DNA of 64,000 nucleotides from an uncultured Duncaniella sp. (GCA_910586665.1 CAJUIX010000006.1:1-64000); one strand, 5' to 3'; positions 10,201 to 19,878 are shown, numbered from the stretch's first letter. Notes: generated by a model not told the origin, from the letters alone. Program-made: numbers and translations.

Positions 10201-11368
10201 ACGGACTGCCCCCGCAGTATGTCGGTGCTCTGCCTGAATGTTCGAAATATGATATATTATTGTTGATGACAGCGGCATTGGTATTCCCGAGGGGGAGAGG
10301 GACAGCATATATGACCCGTTCTATCAGATAGGCGATGGACGAGGGAAGGGAAAGACGGGTTCGGGTATCGGTCTTAGTCTGACCAGGTCGATTGTGCAGC
10401 TCCATAAAGGTGTCACCTGGGTTGAGAACAACAGAGAAGGTGGAGCATCGTTCCGTGTGATAATGCCGATTGACAAGATGGTCTTCAGTGAAGAGGAATT
10501 TGATGCCGGGAGTGCCGGTCGGATTGTCGTAGACGTGATTCCATCGGAGCAGGCTGCGGAAAAAATCGAGTTTGATAAAAAATATACCGTGCTCCTTGTC
10601 GAGGATAATGATGAGGTGAGAACCTATGTCAGAGAATGTTTGGAATCTTGTTTCAATGTCATTGAAGCCTCTGACGGGGCTGATGGGTTTGAAAAGGCGG
10701 TCGAGAAATATCCTGACATAGTGGTCAGCGATATCATGATGCCTGTGAAGGACGGCCTTACAATGTGTAGGGAAATCAAGGAGGATATGCGAACCGGTCA
10801 TATACCGGTCATACTGATGACCGCGCGTTCAATGGTGATGCAGATTAAAGAGGGATTCTTGTCTGGTGCCGATGACTATATAGTGAAGCCGTTCAATATG
10901 GACATGCTTCTGCTGAGGATGAAAAATATTCTTGGCTCGCGTGAAAAACTCCGCAACCTCTATGGGAAGAAATTTTCACCTGAAGCTCTTGGTGTGGAGA
11001 TAGTTTCGAGCAACGACCGCTTCACACAGAAATTTTTCGAAGTCATCGAGGCAAACATATCCAATCCGGATCTTAACATTGATATGATATGCAGGGAGGT
11101 CGGTCTCAGCCGTACTAATCTCTACCGCAAACTTAAAGCCATAACTGACCTTTCGCCTGTAGAGCTTATAAAGAATAAACGTATGGAGATTGGTGCGAAG
11201 ATGCTGCTTGAATCAGATTTAACCGTATCGGAAGTCTCGACCTATGTCGGATTCAACAGCCATGCCTATTTCACACAATGTTTTAAATCGGTCTATGGCG
11301 TTTCACCAACTGAATTTGTCACAAAGGACAGAATAAAACAACAGCAGTCTGATTTTGCTAATCATTGA
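7248..11368 (+). pseudogene. Hybrid two-component system (HTCS) regulator, frameshifted in the kinase ATPase domain
   Basis: The start is taken at ATG 7248, ahead of a signal peptide; a TTG at 7242 is the alternative. The order of parts is: periplasmic two-component-regulator propeller repeats (FMWFGTRNGLNKFDG, LWVATNGGGM, IWIATMSGGL), a Y_Y_Y-type domain, one membrane helix (WYAYLFYALVFFGTCYALFYYL), HisKA with FSHELRTPL (phospho-acceptor His847), HATPase, receiver with VVSDIMMPVKDG (Asp codon at 10730) and an AraC-type HTH. The frame breaks around 10254-10262: it runs into unrelated residues and stops at 10331, while the DDSGIGIPEGE motif and everything after continue in the -1 frame to 11368. 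Adding one base restores about 1373 residues. As read, the product loses ATP binding, receiver and DNA-binding parts. A sequencing error is possible. HTCS proteins normally sense an oligosaccharide and switch on their own PUL. Confidence 0.88.
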
Positions 11369-11374
11369 TACGAT

Positions 11375-11426
11375 ATTGAAAGTTGTTCAGCGTCTAGTTA
11401 TTTAAATTTGCGTTGAAACTTTCAAT
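11375..11426 (+). promoter_or_regulatory. Candidate promoter and inverted-repeat operator before the GH105-propeller gene
   Basis: TAAATTTGC (11403-11411) matches the -7 consensus. It is bracketed by a perfect 10-bp inverted repeat, ATTGAAAGTT (11375-11384) and AACTTTCAAT (11417-11426). The ATG follows at 11432. The position fits a binding site for the HTCS encoded immediately upstream; this is inference. Confidence 0.55.
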
Positions 11427-11431
11427 GAATC

Positions 11432-13447
11432 ATGAAACGCATTATCTTACTGCTATCGTTAATAGCCTTTTTATTACCGGCTGTTCACAGCCGCACGCCG
11501 GAAAAAATTCCAACGAGATATTCCGAAAGGATAGCCGCGACAGTGATGACCCGCTATCCTTCAGCGCTCAACATACCGTTCAAGGCTTGGTGCTATCCTC
11601 AAGGGTATTTCTTGATGGGATTGGAAAAACTTTATAGGACAACAGGCAAACGCTGCTACTATGATTATATCATGAGCTGGGCCAACAGTGTGGTGCGTCC
11701 GGATGGCTCACTCGTTTATTTCACCGGCCGCAGCATGGACGACATGATGGCCGGGACTGTTATAGTATGGGCTTATGAACAGACCGGTGATCCGCGTTTT
11801 CGGAAAGCAGCCGAAACCATTCGCCACAGTTATGATGACTATCCCCGTACATCCGACGGTATTTTCTGGCACGGACGCGGGACGGTCGGCCAAATATGGG
11901 TCGACGGAGTTTTCATGGGGCAGATGTTCCTGACACGATATGGAAAGTACATAGGCGATGCCGACTATTGTTTTGACGAAGCAGCCAAACAGATAATAGG
12001 AATGTATGATCACCTTAAAAAAGGTGATTCCGGCCTTCTTTATCATGGTTGGGACGAGGACAAGGATGCCCGTTGGGCAGATAGGACGACAGGTATGGCC
12101 CCGGAGGTGTGGAGCGAAGGTCTCGGATGGTATGCGCTTATACTTGTCGAGACTCTCGACCTGATGCCTCAATCACATCCGCAATATTCGAAGCTGATGT
12201 ATATCACGCGTGAACTCATGGCCGGTTTGAAAAAATGTCAGGACTCATCAAGCGGTCTTTGGTATCAGGTGGTCGATAAGGGTGGATGGGCCGGTAACTG
12301 GCAGGAGACTTCTGGCAGCGCTATGTTTATCTACGCCATGCAACGGGCGATTGAAAAAGGAATAATACCGGCTTCGGATTATGTTGAAACCGTCAGGAAA
12401 GGATATTCTGGTCTGCTGACTAAGGTAAAAGTAAGTCCTGACGACGGACTGCTCGATTTGCATGACGCTAACAACGGACTTGGAATACAGAAGGATTATG
12501 AGGCATATGTCACCCGTCCCCGAAAGAAGAACGGTCAGGAGGTGATTTCCTCATTCCTTTGGGCTGCATGGTGTATGGAAAATGCCTATAAGGATTTGGC
12601 TCCGCTGTGCGTAAAGAAGCCGGTACGTTTCGCATGTACTGACTATTCGCAAGGGAAGGTTTTCATAATAGATAATGACAAAGTGGTCTGGAGCCATGAT
12701 GCACCACTCTCCAACGATGTGTGGCCTCTCACTAATGGCAACATCCTGTTTACCACAGGGCACGGAGTCCTTGAGATGACTCTTGATGGAGACACTATCT
12801 TTGAATATCAGAGCGATTCTCATATTTTTGCCTGTCAGCGACTCCAGAATGGAAATACTTTTGTCGGTGAATGTAATTCCGGCCGTCTGCTTGAGATAAA
12901 TCCTGAAGGCAAGATTGTCAAATTTATATCAATACTTCCTTCCGGCGTCAAGGACGGTAAGAAGTCTTTCATCAGGAATGTACGCCGCTTGTCCAATGGG
13001 CACTATCTTGTGGCGCATTACGGAGGGAAGAAAGTGGTAGAGTATGACGAGGATGGTAAAAATATCTGGGAGGCGCCGGTGAGCGGCGGCGCCCATTCTG
13101 TAATCAGGCTTCCGAATGGCAATACACTTGTAGCTGTCGCTGATTCTGACAAAAATCCAAGGATAGTGGAGTTTAATCCCCGTAAAGAAATAGTGTGGGA
13201 ATTGTCGAACAGTGATTTCAACGGTAAGAATCCACTGAAATTTATCGGTGGCATGCAGTATTTCCCGGAGACAGACTGCATATTGTTCACCAATTGGCAG
13301 GGACATGGGATAGTTGAGAAATCGTCCCACATGTTCATGGTCAACCGTGATAAGGAAATCCTTTATGAGTTCGGTCTACGCGATGACATTGTCACTCTTT
13401 CGTCGGTCTGTACCATAGATTGCGGGCTTGAAAATGCTATCCATTGA
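11432..13447 (+). CDS. GH105-like hydrolase fused to a C-terminal beta-propeller
   Basis: 671 residues with a Sec signal (up to about AVHSR). Residues about 25-390 form a GH105/GH88-type (alpha/alpha)6 barrel with IWVDGVFMGQMF (Asp158 is the likely catalytic residue), WADRTTGMAPEVWSEGLGWYA and WQETSGSAMFIYA. Residues about 400-670 contain at least five propeller blades built on LxNGNxL...EhxxDGxxhxE (for example LPNGNTLVAV then IVEFNPRKEIVWEL), similar to PQQ-like or arylsulfotransferase-type propellers. Ordinary GH105 proteins are about 370-450 residues, so the propeller is an extra module. It could bind the glycan or orient substrate. No lipobox, so probably periplasmic. First gene after the HTCS and clearly part of PUL1. 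Confidence 0.85.
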   Translation: MKRIILLLSLIAFLLPAVHSRTPEKIPTRYSERIAATVMTRYPSALNIPFKAWCYPQGYFLMGLEKLYRTTGKRCYYDYIMSWANSVVRPDGSLVYFTGRSMDDMMAGTVIVWAYEQTGDPRFRKAAETIRHSYDDYPRTSDGIFWHGRGTVGQIWVDGVFMGQMFLTRYGKYIGDADYCFDEAAKQIIGMYDHLKKGDSGLLYHGWDEDKDARWADRTTGMAPEVWSEGLGWYALILVETLDLMPQSHPQYSKLMYITRELMAGLKKCQDSSSGLWYQVVDKGGWAGNWQETSGSAMFIYAMQRAIEKGIIPASDYVETVRKGYSGLLTKVKVSPDDGLLDLHDANNGLGIQKDYEAYVTRPRKKNGQEVISSFLWAAWCMENAYKDLAPLCVKKPVRFACTDYSQGKVFIIDNDKVVWSHDAPLSNDVWPLTNGNILFTTGHGVLEMTLDGDTIFEYQSDSHIFACQRLQNGNTFVGECNSGRLLEINPEGKIVKFISILPSGVKDGKKSFIRNVRRLSNGHYLVAHYGGKKVVEYDEDGKNIWEAPVSGGAHSVIRLPNGNTLVAVADSDKNPRIVEFNPRKEIVWELSNSDFNGKNPLKFIGGMQYFPETDCILFTNWQGHGIVEKSSHMFMVNRDKEILYEFGLRDDIVTLSSVCTIDCGLENAIH

Positions 13448-13491
13448 ATATTGGTATGAATTTATAAACTATAGAAATTATTCTGATAGCG

Positions 13492-13518
13492 CTTTCAATG
13501 ACTTGGTATTAATTTTGC
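13492..13518 (+). promoter_or_regulatory. Candidate promoter before the GH88 gene
   Basis: TAATTTTGC (13510-13518) fits the -7 consensus. Just upstream, CTTTCAATGA (13492-13501) repeats exactly the 10-mer at 11419-11428 beside the previous gene's promoter. No convincing -33 element. A shared regulator site is possible. Confidence 0.45.
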
Positions 13519-13557
13519 AATACGAACAACAGTAATAATTTGAATCTAATAATAGAT

Positions 13558-14790
13558 ATGAAACTATTTGCAGGCATTTTTTCAGTCAGCATTCTCTTTG
13601 CTTCATGTGGCACCACTGAAAAAGCGACTACCGATGTGGTTGCTGAAAGTTTTGACTTTGCTTCCGAGCAGTTGAAATATGCTCTTTCTGAGATAGACAG
13701 TATCAGGGATAATCTTACCACTGAGCAACGTGAAAAAATGATTTTTACCCCACGCAACATTCAGCCTGACGGCACGCTCAGACTCGTCGCATCAAGAGAC
13801 TGGTGCAGCGGGTTCTTCCCGGGGGAACTTTGGTATATGTATGAATTCACGGGCGATGACTATTGGAAGGAAAAGGCTTGTGAATATACTGCTCCGATTG
13901 AACGTGAAAAGACAAATGGCGGTACACATGATATGGGATTCAAGGTATATTGCAGTTTTGGAAACGGTTACCGTTTGACCGGCGACAGCACCTATCGTGA
14001 TATTATACTTGAATCGGCCAAGACGCTTACAACACGCTATAAGGATAAGGTCGGGTGCATACGCTCGTGGGATCACAATCGCGACAAATGGGAATGTCCT
14101 GTGATTATTGACAATATGATGAATCTTGAGCTTCTCTACTGGGCTTTCAAAGAGACGGGCGATTCTACTTATTATAACATTGCCACCAATCATGCGCTCA
14201 CCACGATGAAAAATCATTTCCGCGATGACTATAGCTCGTATCATGTGGTCGATTACGATACTGTCACCGGCAATGTAATCAATAAGCACACTCATCAAGG
14301 CTATGCACATGAATCGGCATGGTCACGCGGGCAGGCTTGGGGACTCTATGGCTATACGATGTGTTTCCGCGAGACAAAGAAGCCGGAGTTCCTGCAACAG
14401 GCAAAGAAAATCTCTGATTTTATTTTCAATAACAAAAACATGCCCGAGGATTTAGTTCCCTATTGGGACTATGATGCCCCCGCAATCCCCGATGAGCCGC
14501 GCGATGCCTCTGCTGCCGCTGTCGCAGCATGTGCCCTCTATGAATTGTCGATGTATGATCATGACAACGCTGCCATCCATAAGGAGAGGGCTGACAAGAT
14601 TGTCGAGAGCCTTTCCGAAGCCTATCGTGCGAATCTGAAAGGCGATCATGGGTTCCTTCTTCTTCATAGTGTCGGCTCCGGCAACAGCAAGTCTGAAATG
14701 GATGTGCCCATTATCTATGCGGACTACTATTTCCTTGAGGCATTGCTCAAAAAACAGAAGCTCGAGCATTCGGGCACTGCATTGCTCTGA
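13558..14790 (+). CDS. GH88 unsaturated glucuronyl hydrolase, lipoprotein
   Basis: 410 residues from ATG 13558, which begins a lipoprotein signal ending at Cys17 (FASCG). An upstream TTG at 13540 would spoil the signal. Landmarks of GH88 are clear: DWCSGFFPGELW, THDMGF with Asp125, IRSWDHNRDKW, IIDNMMNL with Asp185, and HQGYAHESAWSRGQAWGLYG. Asp125 and Asp185 correspond to the two essential aspartates of Bacillus unsaturated glucuronyl hydrolase, from family knowledge. The enzyme removes the unsaturated glucuronic acid left by a lyase. The lyase that could supply its substrate is two genes downstream. The catalytic half of the fusion at 33094 is a close relative with identical 60-residue spacing of the two aspartates. 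Confidence 0.94.
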   Translation: MKLFAGIFSVSILFASCGTTEKATTDVVAESFDFASEQLKYALSEIDSIRDNLTTEQREKMIFTPRNIQPDGTLRLVASRDWCSGFFPGELWYMYEFTGDDYWKEKACEYTAPIEREKTNGGTHDMGFKVYCSFGNGYRLTGDSTYRDIILESAKTLTTRYKDKVGCIRSWDHNRDKWECPVIIDNMMNLELLYWAFKETGDSTYYNIATNHALTTMKNHFRDDYSSYHVVDYDTVTGNVINKHTHQGYAHESAWSRGQAWGLYGYTMCFRETKKPEFLQQAKKISDFIFNNKNMPEDLVPYWDYDAPAIPDEPRDASAAAVAACALYELSMYDHDNAAIHKERADKIVESLSEAYRANLKGDHGFLLLHSVGSGNSKSEMDVPIIYADYYFLEALLKKQKLEHSGTALL

Positions 14791-14862
14791 CGGCCCATTG
14801 CCATATTGCCGGATTGTTTATCAGTTCTTGTTGTGGTTCAGTATTTGAAAAAAGTATAAGCA

Positions 14863-17256
14863 ATGATATTTGATAAAATAGGTAAAATTTCGATAGGTAT
14901 TATTTTTTTGCTGGGCTTGAGCCTCAATGCTCAGTCCAAGGTTCAATCTATTCGGCTAAATGATGGATGGAACTTTATTAGACAGGACATAGGCGACATC
15001 TGGGAAGCTGTCAGGCCTATAAAAGAGGGCAATCCAGAGGATTACCCTATGTGGACCAATGTCAGTCTTCCGCATTGTTTCAATGCGGAAGACGCAGTGG
15101 ACCCGGATGTGAATTATTATCAAGGTCCCGGCTGGTATAGGAATCTTCTTGATATAGACAGTCCGTATGAAGATGGCCGCGTCATGCTCGAATTCGAAGG
15201 GGCCGGTCCGAAAACGGAGGTTTATGTCTATACGACAAAAGTGGGCGAACATGTTGGCGGCTACGACGAATGGTCGGTCGATATAACGGATGCTGTCGCA
15301 GATTTTAAGAATAGTGATGCTGCATCACGTTTCGGAGGTAAAGTGCCCTTGTCCATACGTTGCGACAACAGTCGCGACATCGAGATGATTCCCTCCGATA
15401 TGTCAGATTTTACAATATACGGTGGCATTTACAGGTATCTCAATCTCGTGTATTTGCCTTGTGTCTCAATGTCGGATTTACGGATTGAGCCGGTGCTTTC
15501 CGATAACATGAAGACTGCACACCTGTCCGTGAAAGGTCATTTCTATAATCCCTCGGATGTGAGGGAGGCATCAGTCGATGTTGTCATTAAAGACCCGGAC
15601 GGCAAGATTGTGGCCGAGAACTCCCATAAGGGAGTCACTCCGCTTGGTGAAATCAACCTGATGAATGTCGAGTTGCGTAAACCGGCGGTGTGGGATGTCG
15701 ATGCTCCACAGCTTTACACAGCGGAAGTCACAGTGACTGCTGCCGGTGGACAACACGTTTCAACGCATGATTTCGGCTTCCGACAGTTTGAATTTATTGA
15801 CAAGGGCCCGTTTTATCTCAATGGACGCAGGCTTCTCCTCAGAGGCACACACCGCCACGAGGACCATGCCGGTGTGGGCGCGGCCATGACTCAGGAACAG
15901 ATGACTCATGAGCTTAAAATGATGAAAGAGATGGGTGTGAATTTCATCAGACTTGGCCATTATCAGCAGTCAAGGATAATATTGAATCTGTGTGACAGTC
16001 TGGGTATTCTTGTATGGGAAGAAATACCGTGGTGCAGGGGTGGATTAGGTGGCGAGAAATATCGCTCTCAGGCCAAACGTATGCTGACAAATATGATAAA
16101 CCAGCATTACAACCATCCTTCGGCCATCATATGGGGCCTTGGAAATGAAAATGACTGGCCCGGCGATTTTGAGATTTATGACAAGGGAAAGATTCGTGCG
16201 TTCATGAGCGAACTGAATACTCTTGCCCACAATACTGATTCATCGAGAAAGACGGCTATCAGGAGATGTGATTTCTGTTCGGATATTGTCGACGTGTACT
16301 CTCCAACCATATGGGCCGGATGGTATCGCGGTAATTATGAGGATTATGTGAAGTTTTCAAAGGAAGCCTTCAACAAGGTCAGACACTTCCTGCATGTAGA
16401 GTGGGGCGGTGACAGCCATCCCGGTCGACATGTGGAAGATTCCGTCCCGAGCAAGAAAGACTGGTCCGAAACCTATATCGTGAAACTCATAGACTGGCAT
16501 CTCAAGGAACAGGAAAACATGCCTTGGCTGACGGGCGCCGCCTATTGGCCGTTCAAGGATTTTGCTACTCCTGTGCGTCCTGACAATCCTGTCCCTTATG
16601 TGAACCAGAAAGGTGTGCTTGAGCGTGATTTCGGTAAGAAAGAAGCATATTATGTATTTCAGTCATATTGGACTGACGAGCCGATGGTCCACATACTCGG
16701 GCACTCCATGCCCGACCGTTGGGGACAGGTTGATGAGGAGAAAGAATGTCTGGTGTATTCAAATTGCGGAGAAGTCGAACTTTTTCTCAATGGAGTAAGC
16801 CTCGGACGGAAAAAACGCGACAGCCAGGACTATCCGGCAGCTGGTTTACGATGGAATGTTAGGATGCGCCCCGGCGATAACATATTTAAAGCGGTGGGCT
16901 ATAATCGCGACGGACACCAAGTCAGCGATGAGATGACACAGAATTACCTCACGACCCAATGGGGAAAAGAGGATAGATTAGATGTCAGTGTCGTTGATAT
17001 GGGTGCCGGCCTGTCAAAAGTGAATGTCGTCGTGACTGATGCCGACGGTATTCCTTGCCTTGACTCCCGACGGGTGATAAGGTTCCAGCTTTCAGGCGAT
17101 GGCCGTTTGATTAAAAATCTTGGCACGGCTGGCGGTTCGTCGAAGGTTGAGGCTGCCAACGGACGGGCCTCCGTATGTGTTGAGGGCAACAACGGGCAGT
17201 CTGTTGTCGCTGTGATGTCACCCGGCCTTCCTACACAGTTTGTAACAATAAAATAG
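14863..17256 (+). CDS. GH2 beta-glycosidase (beta-galactosidase/beta-glucuronidase type)
   Basis: 797 residues with a Sec signal ending near LNAQS. The order is sugar-binding jelly roll (from RLNDGWNFIRQD), immunoglobulin-like domain, TIM barrel and C-terminal Ig-like domains. Catalytic residues are visible: WGLGNENDW with acid/base Glu429 and HVEWGG with nucleophile Glu513. GH2 enzymes of this layout in Bacteroidales cleave beta-galactosides, beta-glucuronides or beta-mannosides; the sequence alone does not decide. In a locus with a lyase, GH88 and GH105 a terminal beta-glucuronidase or beta-galactosidase role is plausible. It is 72 nt after GH88 and 18 nt before the lyase gene, so in the same operon. 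Confidence 0.92.
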   Translation: MIFDKIGKISIGIIFLLGLSLNAQSKVQSIRLNDGWNFIRQDIGDIWEAVRPIKEGNPEDYPMWTNVSLPHCFNAEDAVDPDVNYYQGPGWYRNLLDIDSPYEDGRVMLEFEGAGPKTEVYVYTTKVGEHVGGYDEWSVDITDAVADFKNSDAASRFGGKVPLSIRCDNSRDIEMIPSDMSDFTIYGGIYRYLNLVYLPCVSMSDLRIEPVLSDNMKTAHLSVKGHFYNPSDVREASVDVVIKDPDGKIVAENSHKGVTPLGEINLMNVELRKPAVWDVDAPQLYTAEVTVTAAGGQHVSTHDFGFRQFEFIDKGPFYLNGRRLLLRGTHRHEDHAGVGAAMTQEQMTHELKMMKEMGVNFIRLGHYQQSRIILNLCDSLGILVWEEIPWCRGGLGGEKYRSQAKRMLTNMINQHYNHPSAIIWGLGNENDWPGDFEIYDKGKIRAFMSELNTLAHNTDSSRKTAIRRCDFCSDIVDVYSPTIWAGWYRGNYEDYVKFSKEAFNKVRHFLHVEWGGDSHPGRHVEDSVPSKKDWSETYIVKLIDWHLKEQENMPWLTGAAYWPFKDFATPVRPDNPVPYVNQKGVLERDFGKKEAYYVFQSYWTDEPMVHILGHSMPDRWGQVDEEKECLVYSNCGEVELFLNGVSLGRKKRDSQDYPAAGLRWNVRMRPGDNIFKAVGYNRDGHQVSDEMTQNYLTTQWGKEDRLDVSVVDMGAGLSKVNVVVTDADGIPCLDSRRVIRFQLSGDGRLIKNLGTAGGSSKVEAANGRASVCVEGNNGQSVVAVMSPGLPTQFVTIK

Positions 17257-17274
17257 AATGTGATTTTTGGAATT

Positions 17275-18450
17275 ATGAAAAAACCGATATGTTCGACTGT
17301 ATTAATAGTGGCGGCGCTTGTCCTATTGATAGGCTTCGGCAATAGATCTGACGATACATCGTTCTACTCCGAGCCGCTCGAATCGTACACGATAGCGATG
17401 GCCGATTCTCTCATGACTGTCCCCCCTGCCACTGTGACATGTTTCATTGCTGAAAGGAGTGAGGGTGGCATCCATGACTTTTATTCGGAGGGCGATTACT
17501 GGTGGCCGGATTCCTTGAACCCGGGAGGTCCGTATGTCAAGCGTGACGGGGAGAGCAATCCAGATAATTTTGTAGAGCACCGGCATGCAATGATCCGTTT
17601 TGCCGATATTGTGGCCACATTGACTTCTGCTTATCTCTTCACAGGCGATAAAAAATATGTGCCCACTGTCATGCGGCATGTCAACGCATGGTTTGTTGAT
17701 GATGCTACCAAAATGAATCCATCGCTGCTTTATGCTCAGGCCATAAAGGGAATCGCATCCGGGCGAAGCATAGGCATAATCGACACAATTCATCTCATGG
17801 AAGTGGTGCAGTCTTTGATACGTCTTGAAAACGATGGTGTAATAAAGTCGGATAAACTTAGGCCGGTGAAGGACTGGTTTGCCAAGTATCTTGGCTGGAT
17901 GACCACCCATCCTTACGGGACGCGTGAAATGAACGCTTCGAATAATCATGGCACATGCTGGGCTATGCAGGCCGCACTGTTTGCAAAGTTCACGGGCAAC
18001 AAAGAGATAATGGCGCTTTGTACCGACCGTTTCAAAAACATATTTCTCGTTGATCAGATGGCTTCAGATGGCAGTTTCCCACGAGAGATGGCCCGAACCA
18101 AACCTTATGGTTATTCGCTTTTTAATCTTGATGCAATGGCTATTCTTTGTGAGATTCTTTCTGACAAGGATGAAAATCTTTGGGAATACACCACTTCTGA
18201 CGGAAAGAATATGGTCAAGGCAATCAATTTTATGTTGCCATATATCATTGATAAAAGTAAATGGCCGCTTCCCCCGGACATAATGTATTGGGCTCAATGG
18301 CCTGTGGCCCATCCATCGATGTTGTTTGCCTATAAACGTCTTGGTAATAAGGAGGAGCATTACAAGGCCTGGCGTGAGCACGAACATTTTCCAACCAATG
18401 CCGAGGTGGTGCGCAATATGCCAGTGAGACACCCGGCAATCTGGATGTAG
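17275..18450 (+). CDS. Alginate-lyase-fold polysaccharide lyase (possibly PL38-like)
   Basis: 391 residues from ATG 17275 (signal MKKPICSTVLIVAALVLLIG); a GTG at 17260 is an unlikely alternative. Family landmarks of the Alginate_lyase (alpha/alpha) toroid are YWWPD near residue 75, DGESNPDN, MNPSLLYAQ, and MNASNNHG with Asn223-Asn224-His225 in the catalytic position, then REMARTKPYGYSLFNL. These enzymes cut uronic-acid polymers by beta-elimination, leaving an unsaturated uronide. PL38 members act on glucuronan and alginate; assignment to PL38 is from memory and not proven here. It is flanked by GH2 and a GH105, enzymes expected to finish its products. The N-terminal half of the fusion at 33094 is its relative. 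Confidence 0.85.
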   Translation: MKKPICSTVLIVAALVLLIGFGNRSDDTSFYSEPLESYTIAMADSLMTVPPATVTCFIAERSEGGIHDFYSEGDYWWPDSLNPGGPYVKRDGESNPDNFVEHRHAMIRFADIVATLTSAYLFTGDKKYVPTVMRHVNAWFVDDATKMNPSLLYAQAIKGIASGRSIGIIDTIHLMEVVQSLIRLENDGVIKSDKLRPVKDWFAKYLGWMTTHPYGTREMNASNNHGTCWAMQAALFAKFTGNKEIMALCTDRFKNIFLVDQMASDGSFPREMARTKPYGYSLFNLDAMAILCEILSDKDENLWEYTTSDGKNMVKAINFMLPYIIDKSKWPLPPDIMYWAQWPVAHPSMLFAYKRLGNKEEHYKAWREHEHFPTNAEVVRNMPVRHPAIWM

Positions 18451-18471
18451 TCCAATCATATAACATCTATT

Positions 18472-19770
18472 ATGAAAACGAAAATTTTCATTATTTTTGC
18501 TGTGGTGACGCTTGGTTCGGCTTTGTCGGCCTATGGGCAGACCTATGTCACAAATACCAAAGGATATGTCTCCGATGCGGACAACGTCACAAGAATTGTC
18601 ACTCAGGAAGTCACAACCAAATTGCACCGGACCACTTCGCAAGGCAATCCTGATGCAAGACTCGGATATGAAGCTGGCTCCGTCCCGGAGACTTTGGCCA
18701 TTCCGCTGGCTGAGACAGTGATGGCCCGCTACCCTGACTATCGTACGGCTTATTGGAAGGATTATACTTATGTACAAGGCTATATGTTTGAAGCCCTCTA
18801 CCGCCTAGGCTCCCTTACTGGCGATAGCCGTTATTTTGAATATATAAAGAAATACATTGATAATTTCATAGATTCTGACGGTAATTACAGAGGAGGGCCG
18901 TTGACTAACCTTGATAATTTTATGACCGGCTCCGCATTTTGTACGGTCTATCACCACACCGGCGACGAGCGCTATCGGAAAGCAGCTTTGCAGATTCTTG
19001 ATGCCACGCGCACCTATCCTTCGTCCGACGGCCAGTTTTGGCATGGGAACAAGGCTCCGAACATGTGGATTGACGGAGTCTTCATGATGCAGATATTCCT
19101 TATAAAATGTGGTGCCTATGTCGGTGAGCAGGACTATTGTTATGACACGGCATGTCGCAACATCATGGCTGCTGCAAAACATTAACAGCGTTCCGACGGC
19201 CTTCTGATTCATGCCTGGACCACCGAACCTCAAAAAGTCGAATGGGCCGATAGGACAACAGGGCTCTCTCCAGAGGTATGGAGCGAAGGTATGGGGTGGT
19301 ATTCGCTTGTAGTGCCGGAGCTTCTTGCGGTTCTGCCTAAAGACCACAGACATTATGAAGCCATCCGTAAAATTTACCTTGAAATGGCCCGTGGCATCAG
19401 GAAATATCAGGATTGCAATACAGGAGGTTGGTTTATGGTGGTTGACAAAGGCAGTAACCCATTGAATTTCATTGACCCGTCAGGCACGGCAATGTTCACT
19501 TACAGCATAAGGCGTGGAATTGATCTCGGACTCCTTGACGCGAAAAATTACGCTGATGTCGCACTTCGGGGCTACAAGGCGTTGTTCCCTTTCATAGATG
19601 TAAATTCCAAAGGCCTTCTCGATGTGATAGGGGCATGTGACGGCGTCGTTATAAAAAAAGATTTCAAGTCATATGTGACTGTCGACAAGGTTCTTAATGC
19701 TAAGGAGGCAGTGGCAGGAATTTTGTGGGCTTCAGTCATAATGGAGAAAGATAAGATTGCTTTGGAGTAA
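18472..19770 (+). pseudogene. GH105-like hydrolase interrupted by an in-frame stop
   Basis: A Sec signal (up to SAYGQ) and a GH105-type barrel run in one frame for 432 codons, but codon 238 is TAA (19183-19185). Upstream is WIDGVFMMQ with the likely catalytic Asp201. Downstream, in the same frame with no shift, come WADRTTGLSPEVWSEGMGWY and PSGTAMFTYS, the family blocks that complete the barrel. The closest relative in the window is the barrel of the GH105-propeller gene, which reads straight through this point. As written the product is a 237-residue half barrel, probably unfolded. A single substitution restores it, so a recent mutation or a base-call error are both possible. It is the last gene of PUL1, 21 nt after the lyase. 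Confidence 0.88.
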
Positions 19771-19820
19771 TTTGAATCTCTTTTCCCTACATTTTTTTAG
19801 CCCATCTTCCTACACATAAG

Positions 19821-19857
19821 AAAATCCTGCAATTCAGTGAGTTGCAGGATTTTTCGT
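19821..19857 (+). terminator. Intrinsic terminator closing PUL1
   Basis: A perfect 12-bp stem AAAATCCTGCAA / TTGCAGGATTTT (19821-19832, 19842-19853) with a 9-nt loop ends in a T-run. It lies 50 nt after the last GH105 codon. The A-rich 5' side means it may also act on the opposite strand. Confidence 0.85.
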
Positions 19858-19878
19858 TGTCTTTCATCTGTGCTATAA

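Noticed and set aside
10248..10270. Programmed -1 frameshifting in the HTCS
   Set aside because: No X XXY YYZ slippery heptamer and no downstream structure evident; mutation or sequencing error is simpler.
10058..10801. A 247-residue open frame antisense to the HTCS
   Set aside because: No family features, and it lies opposite conserved kinase and receiver sequence.
19183..19188. Recoding or read-through of the TAA in the last GH105
   Set aside because: TAA is the least leaky stop in bacteria and no recoding signal is visible.
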